Below are positions 25,388 to 33,602 of a stretch of DNA of 64,000 nucleotides, one piece after another. Each line of letters opens with the position of its first letter. The stretch's first letter is position 1. The position numbers were made by a program, and so were the translations under genes. The stretch comes from Amycolatopsis thermoflava N1165 (GTDB lineage: Bacteria; Actinomycetota; Actinomycetes; Mycobacteriales; Pseudonocardiaceae): assembly GCF_000473265.1 (NCBI RefSeq), contig NZ_KI421511.1, forward strand, positions 5,562,360-5,626,359. Reading direction: 5' to 3'. The notes under the pieces were generated by a model that was given only the letters and a program-made list of their open reading frames with translations, was not told the DNA's origin and did no database searches.

Positions 25388-27187
25388 GTGCTCGCACCAC
25401 CCTGGCTCGACGTACTGGACGACACCGCCCACGTCTGCGCCACCCAACGGCGCCCGGACCTGGCCGATCGCATCCGCAGACGCAGAGCCCAGCTGCTCGA
25501 CGAGAAGCTGCGGGTCGTCGTGATCGGCGAGACCGGCCAGGGCAAGAGCCAGCTGGTGAACGCGCTGGTCAACGCGCCGGTGTGCGCGGTCGGCGAGGAT
25601 GCCACGACCACGGTCCCGGCCGTCGTGACGCACGCCGAGAAGCCGACGGCGGCCGTCGTCACGGCCGGCCCGCGGGCCATCGAGGGCCCGGCGCGGCAGC
25701 CGGTGCCGGTGGAGTCGGTGACCGGCCAGGCCAATCGGGAAGCGGTCGCAGTGAGCGGTCCACCGGTCGTCCGGGCCGAGGTGGGCCTGCCCCGCGCGCT
25801 GCTGGCCGGCGGGCTGGCGCTGGTCGACACGCCGCCGCGGGCGGCGATGGAGACCGTCGATTCGGCGGACGCCGTGCTGATGGCCACCGACGCGACGAGC
25901 GAGCTGTCGGCGTCGGAGATCCAGCTGCTCGAGCAGGTCGTCCGGCTGTGCCCGACGGTGCTCGTGGTGCTCACCAAGATCGACCTGGTGCCCGGGTGGC
26001 GGACGGTCGCGCAGCGCAACCGCAACCGGCTGGACCAGCGCGGGCTGATGGCGTCGCTGATCCCGGTTTCCGCGGCGCTGCGGCTGGCCGCGGCCCGCAC
26101 GGGCGACCAGGCCCTGAACGCCGAGTCCGGGTTCGGCGAGCTGGTCAAGTGCCTGCACCAGGACCTGCCCGGCCAGGCGGACCTGCTGGCCCGGCGCTCG
26201 GTCGCCGCCCTCAGCACGACCACCGTCGAGGCGCTGCAGAACGAGCTGACCGAGGAGTTCGCCGCGACGCAGCAGCCGGACAACGGCGACGCGGTCGCGC
26301 GGTGGCACGCCGCCGGGCGGCGCCTGGAGAAGCTGCAGCGGGACGCGAACCGCTGGCAGACGCTGCTGTCCGACGAGGTGTCCGACCTGATCTCGGACGT
26401 CGAGTTCGACCTGCGCGACCGGACGCGCAAGATCCTGGTCGAGGTCGACGAGTACTTCGAAACCGCCGACCCGGCGAAGACGTGGCCCGAGTTCGAGGAG
26501 TGGCTGCGGGAGAACCTGACCACGGTCGCGGAGACCAACTCGGAGTGGCTGCTCGACCGGTTCGAGTGGATCGCCCGCAAGATCGCGCGGCAGGTCGCGC
26601 CGCACCGCGAGGACGCGCTGCCCGACTCGCTGCCGCGCGAGGTGCCCGGTGACGCGATCGGCGACCTGCGGATGCCGCGGGTCGAGCGGTTCGGCGTGGG
26701 GCAGAAGCTGTTCGTCGGGATGCGCGGGTCCTACAGCGGTCTGCTGATGTTCGGCCTCGCGACCACCATCGCGGGCCTGCCGCTGATCAACCCGATCTCG
26801 CTCGGCGCTGGTGCCGCCTTCGGCGCGAAGAGCGTCTTCGAGGAGCGCGGCAACCGGCTCAAGCGGCGCCAGCACGCCGCGAAGACCGCCGCGCACCGGT
26901 ACGTCGACGACTTCTTCCTGCGCTACGGCAAGCACAGCAAGGACACCGCGCGGCAGATCCACCGCGCGCTGCGCGACCGGCTGAACGGCGTCGCCGACGA
27001 GCTGCGCGGCGAGATCACCGCGACCGCGAAGACGTTCAAGCAGGCCATCGACGACGACACGACCCGCCGCACGGTCCGGGCGAACGAGATCCGCCGGATG
27101 ATGGAGGAGCTGAACGTGCTGCGCCGCCGCGCCCAGGCCCTGGCCACCCCGGCGCAGCTGCCCGCCCAGCGGGGGATCACCGCGTGA
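25388..27187 (+). CDS. iniA: IniA-like bacterial dynamin-family GTPase
   Basis: The 599-aa protein has GTPase motifs G1 GETGQGKS (residues 47-54), G3 DTPP (about 147) and G4 TKID (about 198), a long helical neck/trunk, and a hydrophobic segment near residues 455-480 (SGLLMFGLATTIAGLPLINPI) that fits membrane insertion. It ends in a coiled-coil-like helical bundle. Mycobacterial IniA is a dynamin-like membrane-remodelling protein induced by cell-wall inhibitors. GTG 25388 lies after the two hairpins; ATG 25313 would lie in a stem. Its stop overlaps the iniC start (GTGA), so IniA and IniC are coupled. Confidence 0.85.
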   Translation: MLAPPWLDVLDDTAHVCATQRRPDLADRIRRRRAQLLDEKLRVVVIGETGQGKSQLVNALVNAPVCAVGEDATTTVPAVVTHAEKPTAAVVTAGPRAIEGPARQPVPVESVTGQANREAVAVSGPPVVRAEVGLPRALLAGGLALVDTPPRAAMETVDSADAVLMATDATSELSASEIQLLEQVVRLCPTVLVVLTKIDLVPGWRTVAQRNRNRLDQRGLMASLIPVSAALRLAAARTGDQALNAESGFGELVKCLHQDLPGQADLLARRSVAALSTTTVEALQNELTEEFAATQQPDNGDAVARWHAAGRRLEKLQRDANRWQTLLSDEVSDLISDVEFDLRDRTRKILVEVDEYFETADPAKTWPEFEEWLRENLTTVAETNSEWLLDRFEWIARKIARQVAPHREDALPDSLPREVPGDAIGDLRMPRVERFGVGQKLFVGMRGSYSGLLMFGLATTIAGLPLINPISLGAGAAFGAKSVFEERGNRLKRRQHAAKTAAHRYVDDFFLRYGKHSKDTARQIHRALRDRLNGVADELRGEITATAKTFKQAIDDDTTRRTVRANEIRRMMEELNVLRRRAQALATPAQLPAQRGITA

Positions 27188-28431
27188 GCCTGGCCGCGAG
27201 GACGCACGCGGTCCTGCAGGAGGCCCTCGACGTCTACCAGGACAGCCCGCGGGCGACGAGCTGGCTGCAACGCCAGCTCACCCGGTTCGACGACCCGCTG
27301 CGGCTGGCAGTGGTGGGGCCGCGTGGATCGGGCCGGTCGACGCTGCTCGCCGCGCTGGCCGGCGAGCAGCCGCAGGGCGAGATGACCTGGTTCCGCACCT
27401 CGCCGGGGCGGTCGCAGGACGAGCTGATGCTGATGGACACGCCGGCGATCGACGGCGGCGCGGCGCCCAGCACGATCGAGGGGATCTGCATGGACGCCGA
27501 CGCGGTCCTCTACCTCGTGCGGCGCCCGTCCGGAGCCGACCTGTCCTTCCTGCACACGCTGCAGGACCACCCGGTCGCGCGGGCGGCGGCGGTCAACGCG
27601 CTGATCGTGTTGTCGCGGGCGGACGAACTCGGCGGCGGCCGGGTGGACGCCGTCATCTCGGCCCGGCAGGTCGCGCGCCGGTACCGGGTCGCGCCGGAGG
27701 TCGCCGGGCTGTGCCAGGACGTCGTGCCGGTGGCCGGCTTGCCCGCGCTGGCGGCGCGCACCCTGACCGAGCCGGAGTTCGCGCTGCTGCGCGCGCTCGC
27801 CGCCGTGCCGCGGGAGGAGCTGGAGCCGCGGCTGCTGTCGGCGGACCGGTTCGCGGCGGCGGAGTTCCCGGCGCCGGTGGCCGCGTCCGACCGCGCCGCA
27901 CTGCTCGCGCGGTTCGGGATCTTCGGCGTGCGGCTGGCGATGACGTTGATCCGCCGCGGCGCGGACACGTTGCCCGCGCTGGCCGGTCAGCTCGTGCCAC
28001 GCAGCGGCCTGGCCGACCTGCGCGATGCGATCGACGGGTACTTCGTCGCGCGGCGGGACGTGCTCAAGGCGCGGTCGGCGTTGATCGGGCTGGAAGTGGT
28101 GCTGCGCATGGAACCGCGCCCCGCCGCGGCCGGGCTGGCCGCCGAACTCGAGCGGTTGCTGGCGGGCGCCCACGATTTCCGGGAGCTGCGGCTGGTGGCC
28201 GCGCTGCAAACCGGACGGACGTCTTTTTCGGCGGAGCTGAAAGCCGAGGCCCTGAGATTGCTCGGCGCCGGCGGAACTTCACGAGCCGCGCGGCTCGGGC
28301 CGGACCAGGTGTTGCCCGCGGTGCGCCGGTGGCGGGACCAGGCGGAGAACCCGGAGCTGAGCGCCGGGGAGCGTCGCGCCGCGGCAGTCGTGTTGCGCAG
28401 CTGCGAAGCGATGGCGAACGGGACGATCTGA
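27184..28431 (+). CDS. iniC: IniC-like dynamin-family protein with P-loop Lys-to-Arg change
   Basis: The 415-aa protein has G1 region GPRGSGRST (residues 45-53), G3 DTPAIDGG (about 83) and a G4-like LSRADELGGG (about 143), then a helical C-terminal half. The canonical P-loop Lys is Arg51 (codon CGG), so GTP hydrolysis may be weak or lost. It overlaps iniA by 4 nt and probably acts with IniA on the membrane. A hairpin ends the operon at 28453-28475. Confidence 0.83.
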   Translation: MSLAARTHAVLQEALDVYQDSPRATSWLQRQLTRFDDPLRLAVVGPRGSGRSTLLAALAGEQPQGEMTWFRTSPGRSQDELMLMDTPAIDGGAAPSTIEGICMDADAVLYLVRRPSGADLSFLHTLQDHPVARAAAVNALIVLSRADELGGGRVDAVISARQVARRYRVAPEVAGLCQDVVPVAGLPALAARTLTEPEFALLRALAAVPREELEPRLLSADRFAAAEFPAPVAASDRAALLARFGIFGVRLAMTLIRRGADTLPALAGQLVPRSGLADLRDAIDGYFVARRDVLKARSALIGLEVVLRMEPRPAAAGLAAELERLLAGAHDFRELRLVAALQTGRTSFSAELKAEALRLLGAGGTSRAARLGPDQVLPAVRRWRDQAENPELSAGERRAAAVVLRSCEAMANGTI

Positions 28432-28452
28432 GGCCGTTCGTCACGAGGCTGT

Positions 28453-28475
28453 GGGCTCGCCTGGTTGACGAGCCC
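28453..28475. terminator. Bidirectional hairpin between iniC and the peptide gene
   Basis: GGGCTCG (28453-28459) and CGAGCCC (28469-28475) form a 7-bp stem with a 9-nt loop, located between the convergent iniC and the 68-aa peptide gene. No U-tract follows on either side, so efficiency is uncertain. Confidence 0.45.
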
Positions 28476-28482
28476 GGCCGGT

Positions 28483-28689
28483 TCAGTCGTCGTTGGAGTC
28501 GGCGGGCTTGAGGTAGGCGGTGCCGCCCTGCGGCATGCGGCGGAAGAAGTCCACACGAGCGATCGGCTGGCCGTAAGGCTGGCGGCCGATCACGGGATTC
28601 ACCGGAGAACCAACCACGTCCGGGCGGTTCGCCGCCGATTCTCCGCGCCGGTTCTCCTGTTCCCGGCGGGGATCCCACAGCACTGACAT
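28483..28689 (-). CDS. 68-aa peptide, candidate precursor of the HExxH hydroxylase
   Basis: The short, charged peptide begins MSVLWDPRREQENRRGE and ends GGTAYLKPADSNDD. It has no Cys, membrane helix or known domain. A strong ribosome site (GGAAAGGAA, 5 nt before ATG) lies inside the end of the hydroxylase gene, whose stop it overlaps by one base (TGATG), so expression is tightly coupled. This is the usual place for a RiPP precursor or small partner protein. It lacks the FxSxx-COOH tail known from one HExxH-associated precursor class. Several Asp, Asn, Gln and Phe residues could be hydroxylation sites. Precursor status is an inference. Confidence 0.6.
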   Translation of the reverse strand: MSVLWDPRREQENRRGESAANRPDVVGSPVNPVIGRQPYGQPIARVDFFRRMPQGGTAYLKPADSNDD

Positions 28690-29945
28690 CAGTTTCCTTT
28701 CCGATGTGTTGATCCGTCCGAAGAGGACGGTACTCCCCCCGCCCCGGCCGCACGAACGACGGTCGCTTCACACAAGGCGGCGAGCACCGGCCGCAAGCCG
28801 GATTCGATTTCCGCGAGGGATAACCCGGAGGGCGCACGGCTAAGCCGCACGACCAGGTCTGCCGCATCCCCGTCGAGCCAATGCAGTTCCGGTGGGTCGC
28901 CGGGCCTGCCGGCGAGCACTCTGCCGGTGGTCTCCATCCGGGCGATCCGCAGCAGCGGGTCCAGCGTGTAGTAGCCAGGCGACACCGGACGGGTGACGGG
29001 TTGGACCGTGGCCGGTTCGTCCTCATCACACAACAGGGTGTGCAGCAGCCACCTGGCGTCGAATTCCAGCGTTTCCTCCGCACCGCGCAACCAGTGGCCT
29101 ATTTCGGTTGCCCGCGCGCGGGCGTGGCGAAGTAGCGAATTCGAGCCGAATTCGGTTTCCTCGCCGCTTGCCCGGACGTCTTCGGCGAATTGCGCCAGGC
29201 ACGCGTAGGCGTGGAAGGCGGCGACGGCCTGCTCCACCGGCCACACCGCCGCCGACCAGGACGGCCGGAAGGTGCGCTCCTCGGCCGCGTCCGCGCCGAG
29301 GAAGTTCCGCGTGACGGCCAGGTCGAAGAACTTCTGGTGCGCGCCCTCGTGGATGAGGGCCTCGGCGACCTCGTGGGCCGAGGCGGGCCGGTCGATGAGG
29401 ACCAGCCCCGGGAAGAGCCGGGACGACGCCGAAATCAACCCGCCGGACGTGGCCGGGTCGAGGACCACGAGGAGATCGACGTGCGCCAGGAGGTCGTCGG
29501 CGAGGGCCGGACTCACCTCGCGAACCTTGTCCAGTCCCGCCCTGACGACGGCAAGGACCTCATCGTCCCCGGTCAGCACGCGCGGCGGACGACCGCCGGA
29601 GAGGCTCTGCGCGTGGATGACGCGCAGGGCCTCCCCGAGGACGGCGTCGGCGCGATCCGCGGTGGCCAGTTTCACCGTGGCAGGCCCCGCCCGTAGTTCG
29701 GTCACGACGGATTCGAGGTCGTCGGCGGGGTCGGGTGCGATCGGACGCCGCCCCGCCAGCGCTTCGCCGACCTGGAAGCGGAACAGTGGACTGTCGAGTT
29801 GCTCCGTGGGCACCGGGGCGTATCCCGGGAGCAGCAGTTCGACACCAAGCCGGTACAACGCCCGGCGCTCCTCGAGCACCGCATGGGCGGGCGCCAGTGC
29901 CGCGTGAACGGCCGTGGCGTCCGGCCAAGCAGATCTGGAATACAT
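28689..29945 (-). CDS. HExxH-type peptide modification protein (alpha-KG beta-hydroxylase-like)
   Basis: The 418-aa protein has the central motif ALIHEGAHQKFFD with His199-Glu200-His203. This matches the HExxH proteins that occur with RiPP precursors, some of which are now regarded as alpha-ketoglutarate-dependent peptide beta-hydroxylases. The N-terminal half is helical and the region after the motif (about 204-290) is also helical, as in that family. No radical-SAM partner is nearby, unlike the FxsB-type systems. It is coupled to a 68-aa peptide downstream; a small membrane protein is upstream on the same strand, and a palindrome at 30035-30045 lies about 90 nt ahead of the ATG. The start has no good ribosome site and is uncertain. 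Confidence 0.75.
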   Translation of the reverse strand: MYSRSAWPDATAVHAALAPAHAVLEERRALYRLGVELLLPGYAPVPTEQLDSPLFRFQVGEALAGRRPIAPDPADDLESVVTELRAGPATVKLATADRADAVLGEALRVIHAQSLSGGRPPRVLTGDDEVLAVVRAGLDKVREVSPALADDLLAHVDLLVVLDPATSGGLISASSRLFPGLVLIDRPASAHEVAEALIHEGAHQKFFDLAVTRNFLGADAAEERTFRPSWSAAVWPVEQAVAAFHAYACLAQFAEDVRASGEETEFGSNSLLRHARARATEIGHWLRGAEETLEFDARWLLHTLLCDEDEPATVQPVTRPVSPGYYTLDPLLRIARMETTGRVLAGRPGDPPELHWLDGDAADLVVRLSRAPSGLSLAEIESGLRPVLAALCEATVVRAAGAGGVPSSSDGSTHRKGN

Positions 29946-30034
29946 CCGTGCGCGCGGCTTCCACTAGAAGGAGGACCAGCCTCTGGACCGCGCGAGAGTA
30001 CAACCACGCCCGGGCGCACTCGCAACGGGTCGTC

Positions 30035-30045
30035 TTGTCAGACAA
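30035..30045. promoter_or_regulatory. Operator-like palindrome upstream of the HExxH gene
   Basis: TTGTCAGACAA is a perfect 11-bp palindrome about 90 nt ahead of the HExxH gene. The same pattern TTGWCWGWCAA occurs twice ahead of the divergent GntR gene (30327-30337, 30349-30359), so all three are probably sites for that regulator. Confidence 0.6.
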
Positions 30046-30075
30046 CAGACGCCACATGCGGGGTCTGAGTTCCGA

Positions 30076-30234
30076 TCAGACCCCGGTCCCCAGGAAAGAA
30101 ACCACCTGAGCGAGACCGAAAACCGCGAGGACGAAACCCGCCGTCACGGTCATCACGAGCACCGTCCGCCAGCCGATCATGGTGATCGCCATGACTACCA
30201 AGAAGATGACAATCAGAAGGTTCTGCGAGCCCAC
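30076..30234 (-). CDS. Small two-helix membrane protein
   Basis: The 52-aa hydrophobic protein (start VGSQNLLIVIFLVVM) has two predicted transmembrane helices and a short polar end. GTG 30234 is preferred: GGAGG lies 8 nt upstream. Earlier in-frame GTG or TTG codons would add a few residues. No family is recognised. It lies upstream of and on the same strand as the HExxH gene, and ends 131 nt before it, so it may share the locus control region or be an immunity, export or anchoring component. This is an inference. Confidence 0.6.
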   Translation of the reverse strand: MGSQNLLIVIFLVVMAITMIGWRTVLVMTVTAGFVLAVFGLAQVVSFLGTGV

Positions 30235-30326
30235 TGCCAACACCTCCACTCGTGTCCGCCCCGGTCGCCGGCTCCCGACGGATCCGGCTCCCGCTTCGGG
30301 CAACCCCAGGATCCCGGCGTTGTATG

Positions 30327-30359
30327 TTGTCTGTCAAGTGACAGCTTGTTGACAGACAA
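30327..30359. promoter_or_regulatory. Paired GntR-operator-like palindromes
   Basis: TTGTCTGTCAA (30327-30337) and TTGACAGACAA (30349-30359) are each near-palindromic and together form a larger perfect inverted repeat (GTTGTCTGTCAA / TTGACAGACAAC, 11-nt spacer, 30326-30360). They lie just ahead of the gntR promoter and behind the divergent small membrane gene, well placed for autoregulation and control of both directions. Confidence 0.7.
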
Positions 30360-30360
30360 C

Positions 30361-30389
30361 TTGCGTCTGTCATCAGTTCTTGTTACGGT
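30361..30389 (+). promoter_or_regulatory. Putative promoter of gntR
   Basis: TTGCGT (30361-30366), a 17-nt spacer and TACGGT (30384-30389) fit a housekeeping actinobacterial promoter. It abuts the operator pair ending at 30360, so a bound regulator would block polymerase. Confidence 0.5.
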
Positions 30390-30435
30390 CGACGAATGCT
30401 CGGGGACCCCCGTTGAGCTAGGTGAGAGGTTGACG

Positions 30436-31212
30436 ATGGATGACGAGAGCTGGGCTCTCTCACCGAACGCCCGCAAGCCCCTGCCAGAACTGATCGAGGA
30501 CAAGATCAGGGCGCTCATCACCAACGGCACCTTCCGTGCCGGTGACCGGCTCCCCACCGAACCCGAGCTGGCGCAGAAGATGGCCGTCGCGCGCAGTTCC
30601 CTGCGCACCGCCCTGCAGCGCCTGCAACTCCAGGGCGTCGTCGAGGTCATGCGCGGACGCGGCTGGTACGTGCGCTCCACCGACGTGGCCGAACGGGACG
30701 AGCCGCTGCTGTTCGACCGCCGCGTGAGCGACTCCGACCTCCTGGAGGTCCGGATCGCGCTGGAGACCACCGCCGCCAGTCTCGCCGCGCTGCGGGCCAG
30801 CCAGGGCGAACTCGACGACATCGCCAAGCTGGCCAAGCTGCACCAGGCCGCCTCGGTCAACGACAAGGACGAGCTGCTGCGGACCGACGAGGACTTCCAC
30901 GCGGCCGTCGTGCGGGCCAGCCACAACGAACTGCTCGACCAGCTGTACCGCTCCCTCGTGCCGCAGCTCCGGTCCTACCGGCGCAACAGCTACAGCAGCG
31001 CCGAAGTGCACGTCCGCTCGGCGAACGACCACAACCAGGTGTCCTGGTTCCTCAAACGGCGGGACGAGGCCGGCGCGCGAGCGGCCATGACCACGCACCT
31101 GCTCGGCCTCTACAACGACCTGGCCACGCAAACCGGAATGCCGGTCGAGGAGCGCGCCGGCTTGACGAACTACGCACTGGAGGACGAGCCGAGCTGGCAG
31201 CAGAACCGGTAA
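30436..31212 (+). CDS. GntR-family (FadR/FCD) transcriptional regulator
   Basis: The 258-aa protein has an N-terminal GntR winged helix (PLPELIEDKIRALITNGTFRAGDRLPTEPELAQKMAVARSS) and a C-terminal FCD ligand domain (about 95-230; metal/ligand residues in EDFHAAVVRASHNEL and later His in TTHLLGL). FCD regulators typically sense small carboxylates. Three matching palindromes, two at its own promoter and one before the HExxH gene, indicate that it controls itself and the peptide locus. The ATG at 30436 follows GTGAGAGG. Confidence 0.88.
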   Translation: MDDESWALSPNARKPLPELIEDKIRALITNGTFRAGDRLPTEPELAQKMAVARSSLRTALQRLQLQGVVEVMRGRGWYVRSTDVAERDEPLLFDRRVSDSDLLEVRIALETTAASLAALRASQGELDDIAKLAKLHQAASVNDKDELLRTDEDFHAAVVRASHNELLDQLYRSLVPQLRSYRRNSYSSAEVHVRSANDHNQVSWFLKRRDEAGARAAMTTHLLGLYNDLATQTGMPVEERAGLTNYALEDEPSWQQNR

Positions 31213-31296
31213 GCCAGCGCCGGATTTAATCCGATCGGGCCTATCGCCCCGGTCCGCCGTCCGCCGATCATGGTGCTTCGATCGGGCGGAGAGGCA

Positions 31297-32490
31297 GTGA
31301 CGACTGGGGACGCGGGCCGGGGCGGGGACGGCCCTCCACCTCCCGTGACCGGCCGCCGCCCCAGCCGGTTCGGCTTCCTGCTGACCGCGGTCGGCCTCGT
31401 GCTCCTGCTCGCCGGCCTCGTCTGGCCGTCCTCCGGGAGCTGGGCGGCCGCGGCACACCGGTTCCTCCTCGCCGCCTCGCCGGGGTTCCTCGTCACCGGT
31501 CTGGCGATCGTCGCCTACGAGGCCTTCGTCCACCACCGCCTGCTGTCCGAGATCGTCCGGCTCGCGGGCCCGCGCATCGTCGAGGCACTGCTCCCGCAGC
31601 AGGTCATGAACGCCTTCCTGACCTCGGTCTACGGCGAGAACGAAGCCAATCGCGATGTACTGGTTGGTGTCCTCGGCGGCGAGGGCAGGCGACCGATGGG
31701 CACCGACCTCGCGGTCAGCACGCACACCGAAGTCGACCTCGAGCTGCGCGCGGTGGACCACGAGCAGTACCACCTGACGGTCACCACGACGTACAGCTTC
31801 AAGAAGAACGTGGCGGTGGACCGCTTCGTCATCTTCGCCACGTGCAGCACGCTGCTGCGGGACTCGATCAGCTCGGGCTGCCAGCTGCCGCTGTTCGAGC
31901 TGTGGTTCATCCCGGACGAAGACATCTTCCAGAACTCGGTGGAGGACATGCTGCCCTCGGTCCGGCTCGGCATCGAGTATCTCGACGACCGGGGCACCCA
32001 CCACCTGGCGTCGTCGGACAAGCTCCGGCTCCGCGAGGTCAAGTACGACCGGTGGGCCGACTACCTGTCGTTCTTCCGCGAGGACATGGGCGCGCTGCGG
32101 CGCCAGAGCACGCGCGACTACCTGGGCGCCCTGCGGATCTTCGAGTGCGATCTGAGCGACCTCGCCGAGGACGAGCACGAGGTCCAGTCGATCGAACGCC
32201 TCACTCTGCGGTCCACCACGCTCCAGCAGATCGGCGACGGCTACTGCTACTGGCACGCCCCCTACCCGTGCTACGTGGACCGCATCCGGATCGACGCCGC
32301 CGACCTGGACATCGATCGCACCGGCACCTGGGCGTTCCGCGTCGCGCCCTTCATGTTCCGGTCGGACAACGTGTCCGAGAAGTGGCTCAAGGCTGACGAG
32401 CTGACGACCATCGAGGTCCGCTCCTGGTTGCTGCTCGGGCACGGCGTGGCGTTGCTGTGGCGCCCCGGCGGCCAGTGGGAGCTGCCGTGA
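31297..32490 (+). CDS. Two-helix membrane protein, paralogue A
   Basis: The 397-aa protein is of unknown family. Two transmembrane helices (about 28-45 and 58-80) precede a cytosolic-looking domain of about 300 residues. That domain contains VSTHTEVDLELRAVDHEQY, LPLFELWFIP, FECDLSDL and the distinctive DGYCYWHAPYPCYVDRIRI, and ends GHGVALLWRP. All of these recur in the next gene, so the two are tandem paralogues. GTG 31297 is chosen for the GGAG 5 nt upstream; ATG 31270 is possible. Its stop overlaps the start of paralogue B. Confidence 0.7.
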   Translation: MTTGDAGRGGDGPPPPVTGRRPSRFGFLLTAVGLVLLLAGLVWPSSGSWAAAAHRFLLAASPGFLVTGLAIVAYEAFVHHRLLSEIVRLAGPRIVEALLPQQVMNAFLTSVYGENEANRDVLVGVLGGEGRRPMGTDLAVSTHTEVDLELRAVDHEQYHLTVTTTYSFKKNVAVDRFVIFATCSTLLRDSISSGCQLPLFELWFIPDEDIFQNSVEDMLPSVRLGIEYLDDRGTHHLASSDKLRLREVKYDRWADYLSFFREDMGALRRQSTRDYLGALRIFECDLSDLAEDEHEVQSIERLTLRSTTLQQIGDGYCYWHAPYPCYVDRIRIDAADLDIDRTGTWAFRVAPFMFRSDNVSEKWLKADELTTIEVRSWLLLGHGVALLWRPGGQWELP

Positions 32491-33569
32491 CGCGTGGGCA
32501 GCTGGCCTCCGGGATGGCCGCCGCAGCGGTCGCCGCCCTGGTCGCGGTCCTGCTGTGGGAGCCGACCTCCGCCTGGCAGATCGTCGCGCACGGTGTTCTG
32601 ACAGTGGTGTGGACGCTGCTCGGGCTGGGCGCGGTCGTCCTCGTCGGCTATCGGCGCGGGCTGCGCAGGCGGTTGTCGGACGACCTCCGGCGGCTGTCCG
32701 GGCCCGGCATCGTGGACTCGATGTCGCCGAAACAGCTGCTCGACGTGCTGCTCTCGTCGATCTACGGCCGCAACGACGCCAACCACGACGTCGTGACCGG
32801 TCTGCTCGGCAGACATCTCACGGTCAGCACACACACCGAGGTCGACCTCGAACTGAGCGCGTTGAACCACGAGTTGTACGAGCTCCGGTACACCTGCGCG
32901 TACCGATTCCGTCGGCCGCTGACGACCAGCAGGTTCATGCTCGTCATGACCTCCGACGCCGGAATCAGGGATTCCATCGTCGCCGGGATCGACCTGCCGC
33001 TGTTCGAACTGTGGTTCTTCTCCGAGCGGGGCGGTTTCGACGACGCCTCGGACCGCACGATCGCCTCGGTCCGCCTCTCGTTCGACTACCGGGACCTGGA
33101 CGGGAACCGCCACACTTCGCAAGCCCGGCACCCGGAGTTCCGGGAGGTTCCGGCCCGCCTCCTGGCGCAGTACCTGAGGCCGGACCTGCGACGTCGGCTG
33201 GACCTGCCGTCCACGAAGGTGCGGGTGTTCGAGTGCGATCTCAGCCAGCCGGCGGGTCGGCAGGTGCGGTCGATCGAACGGCTCGAGCTGAAGGTGGCCG
33301 GGCCGCAGCACATCAACGACGGCTACTGCTATTGGCAGCCACCGTTTCCGTGCTACGTGGAGCAGGTGCGAGTGGATGCCGGCGCGCTGAACGTCGACGG
33401 CCTGGCCAAGTGGCAGTTTCGGACGGTGCCGTTCACCTTCCGGTCGGGTTCGTCGGTGGCGGAATGGCTGCCTGCGACCACCCGGACCACGCTCGACATC
33501 GAATCCTGGCTGCTGCCCGGGCACGGAGTCGCGGTGCTGTGGCGCCCGGCGCAGGAGGCGGAGGGCTGA
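32487..33569 (+). CDS. Two-helix membrane protein, paralogue B
   Basis: The 360-aa protein shares domain order and motifs with paralogue A: VSTHTEVDLELSALNHELY, LPLFELWFFS, VFECDLSQ, DGYCYWQPPFPCYVEQVRV and GHGVAVLWRP. Two N-terminal helices lie at about 8-28 and 35-56. The GTG start is fused to the stop of paralogue A (GTGA), which implies co-translation and possibly a heteromeric complex. No function is recognised. The Cys pair of the YCYW..PCYV motif and the conserved Asp/Glu residues suggest a binding or catalytic site. Confidence 0.7.
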   Translation: MTRGQLASGMAAAAVAALVAVLLWEPTSAWQIVAHGVLTVVWTLLGLGAVVLVGYRRGLRRRLSDDLRRLSGPGIVDSMSPKQLLDVLLSSIYGRNDANHDVVTGLLGRHLTVSTHTEVDLELSALNHELYELRYTCAYRFRRPLTTSRFMLVMTSDAGIRDSIVAGIDLPLFELWFFSERGGFDDASDRTIASVRLSFDYRDLDGNRHTSQARHPEFREVPARLLAQYLRPDLRRRLDLPSTKVRVFECDLSQPAGRQVRSIERLELKVAGPQHINDGYCYWQPPFPCYVEQVRVDAGALNVDGLAKWQFRTVPFTFRSGSSVAEWLPATTRTTLDIESWLLPGHGVAVLWRPAQEAEG

Positions 33570-33602
33570 TCCCCAACGGCTGCGGGATCGCTGGATCCCG
33601 GT

